The notes under the pieces are model-generated. The model was not told the DNA's origin. It searched no databases and was given only the letters and a program-made list of their open reading frames with translations. The position numbers were made by a program, and so were the translations under genes. From assembly GCA_043553855.1 (NCBI GenBank), contig CP121336.1:2914001-2978000 (forward strand): DNA of 64,000 nt, read 5' to 3'. Source of the DNA: JAUIAS01 sp030425395 (GTDB lineage: Bacteria; Pseudomonadota; Alphaproteobacteria; Rhodobacterales; Rhodobacteraceae). Positions 63,287 to 64,000 of this stretch are shown here, in pieces; positions within the stretch are counted from its first letter, which is position 1, and the number at the start of each line of letters is the position of its first letter.

Positions 63287-64000
63287 TCGATCTCCCGCAG
63301 GGCATCCAGCGCGTCATGCGCCGTCAGATCGGCGCGCATCGGCGTGACCGAGATATATCCCTCAAGGTTGACGGCCGCATCCGTATCCGGGGCGCAGGCT
63401 GCCTGCTGGTCGCCGCCGCGGATCCACAGGAAACGCCGTCCCGCCGGTGACAGGTGCGGTTCCGCGCCAAAGCGGGGCCCATCGCGAAAGCCCTGACGCA
63501 CCACGCGGGTTCCGCGCACGTCGGCGGCAGGCACGGGGGGGAAGTTCACGTTGAAGAAGAGGCGGTAATCGGCACTGTCCTGAGCGGTGGCGTGGGGCAG
63601 AAGGCGGCGGATCACATCCGCACCATGCACGGCGGCGGCTTCGAACGGATCGCTCACACCGGCCAGCTTGGGGCCGTAATACTGCGACAGGGCAAAGGCC
63701 GGAAGGCCCTGAAGGGCCGCCTCCATCGCGCCGCCCAGCGTGCCGGAATAAAGAGAATTCTCAGCCGAGTTGTTGCCACGGTTGACGCCTGACAAGACAA
63801 GATCGGGGCGCGCGTCGCCCATGACATCCCAGAGCGCGGCCAACACACAATCGGCAGGCGAGCCTTCGGTGGCCCAGCGGCGGGGCCCCATTTCCGAGAT
63901 CATCATCGGGTGGGTATAGCTGATGCAATGGCCAACGCCGGATTGTTCGAAGGCGGGCGCGACGACCCACACCTCGCCGTCGGGACCGGCCAGATCAGCG
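63283..64000 (-). CDS. surE: 5'/3'-nucleotidase SurE (start outside window)
   Basis: About 239 residues are visible; the N-terminus with the metal-binding NDDG motif is beyond base 64000. VWVVAPAFEQSGVGH and the SGVNRGNNSA stretch (metal and phosphate binding) identify SurE. It dephosphorylates nucleotides and survival-related substrates. Operon surE-pcm-nlpD, overlapping pcm as ATGA. The frame is open to the window edge. Confidence 0.92.
   Translation of the reverse strand, partial: ADLAGPDGEVWVVAPAFEQSGVGHCISYTHPMMISEMGPRRWATEGSPADCVLAALWDVMGDARPDLVLSGVNRGNNSAENSLYSGTLGGAMEAALQGLPAFALSQYYGPKLAGVSDPFEAAAVHGADVIRRLLPHATAQDSADYRLFFNVNFPPVPAADVRGTRVVRQGFRDGPRFGAEPHLSPAGRRFLWIRGGDQQAACAPDTDAAVNLEGYISVTPMRADLTAHDALDALREIE

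Overview
This window looks like ordinary chromosomal DNA of a marine alphaproteobacterium of the family Rhodobacteraceae (Roseobacter group). The evidence is the dmdA-acuI pair for dimethylsulfoniopropionate (DMSP) use, a 14-gene nuo operon interleaved with small Rhodobacterales-type accessory genes and followed by birA-coaX-rnj, a full leucine/isovalerate (liu) degradation cluster, a Tat operon, and a surE-pcm-nlpD cluster. The DNA is G+C-rich and densely coding. I saw no rRNA, tRNA, CRISPR array, prophage or insertion sequence.

Layout. 1-1.5 kb: end of dmdA, then acuI. 1.7-5.1 kb (minus strand): moaA-waaA-glycosyltransferase. 5.2-8.9 kb (minus): an alpha/beta hydrolase, an orphan Tat-exported peptide-type binding protein and an AlkD-like repair protein. 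Here the intergenic DNA carries two copies of an 18-bp palindrome. 9-13.4 kb: an FkbM methyltransferase (plus), then glmU-glmS-flavin oxidase (minus). 13.6-17 kb: a phosphoglycolate-phosphatase-like gene (plus), an MmgE/PrpD gene (minus) and a DegT aminotransferase (plus). 17.2-26.4 kb: the leucine catabolism block (ivd, acyl-CoA ligase, small membrane protein, mccB, mccA, mvaB, liuC), interrupted by a minus-strand ompW with an FNR-type box. 26.5-27.2 kb: an unrecognised orphan gene. 27.5-44.4 kb: nuoA-N with six accessory genes. 44.4-48.2 kb: birA, coaX, rnj and an unknown gene. 48.3-54.5 kb (minus): HD-domain protein, DEAD-box helicase, glycosyltransferase, prfC and a Hint-domain protein. 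54.7-57.8 kb (plus): atypical SDR, AlkC-like repair protein and ABC ATPase. 57.9-60.4 kb (minus): tatABC followed by a frameshifted DUF815-type ATPase gene. 60.6-64 kb: a YafY-type regulator (plus), then nlpD, pcm and surE (minus; surE runs off the end).

How it fits together. AcuI removes acrylyl-CoA from DMSP breakdown. The liu genes take isovaleryl-CoA to acetoacetate and acetyl-CoA. Their biotin-dependent carboxylase needs the BirA ligase encoded just behind the nuo operon, and the electrons released feed respiration, where complex I is the entry point for NADH. The Tat operon would export the Tat-signal binding protein.

The most useful leads are below. (1) A short dispersed repeat family appears in seven copies, always just after stop codons. 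(2) Clear operator-like sites lie in front of ivd and the YafY-type regulator, plus an FNR box in front of ompW. (3) An apparent one-base frameshift disrupts the DUF815 gene. (4) NuoE carries a long C-terminal extension, and the nuo operon holds accessory genes of unknown role. (5) Several enzymes lack the canonical catalytic residues of their fold: the SDR, the Hint protein, the AhpD-like protein and NlpD. I found no clearly new multi-gene defence or mobile system.
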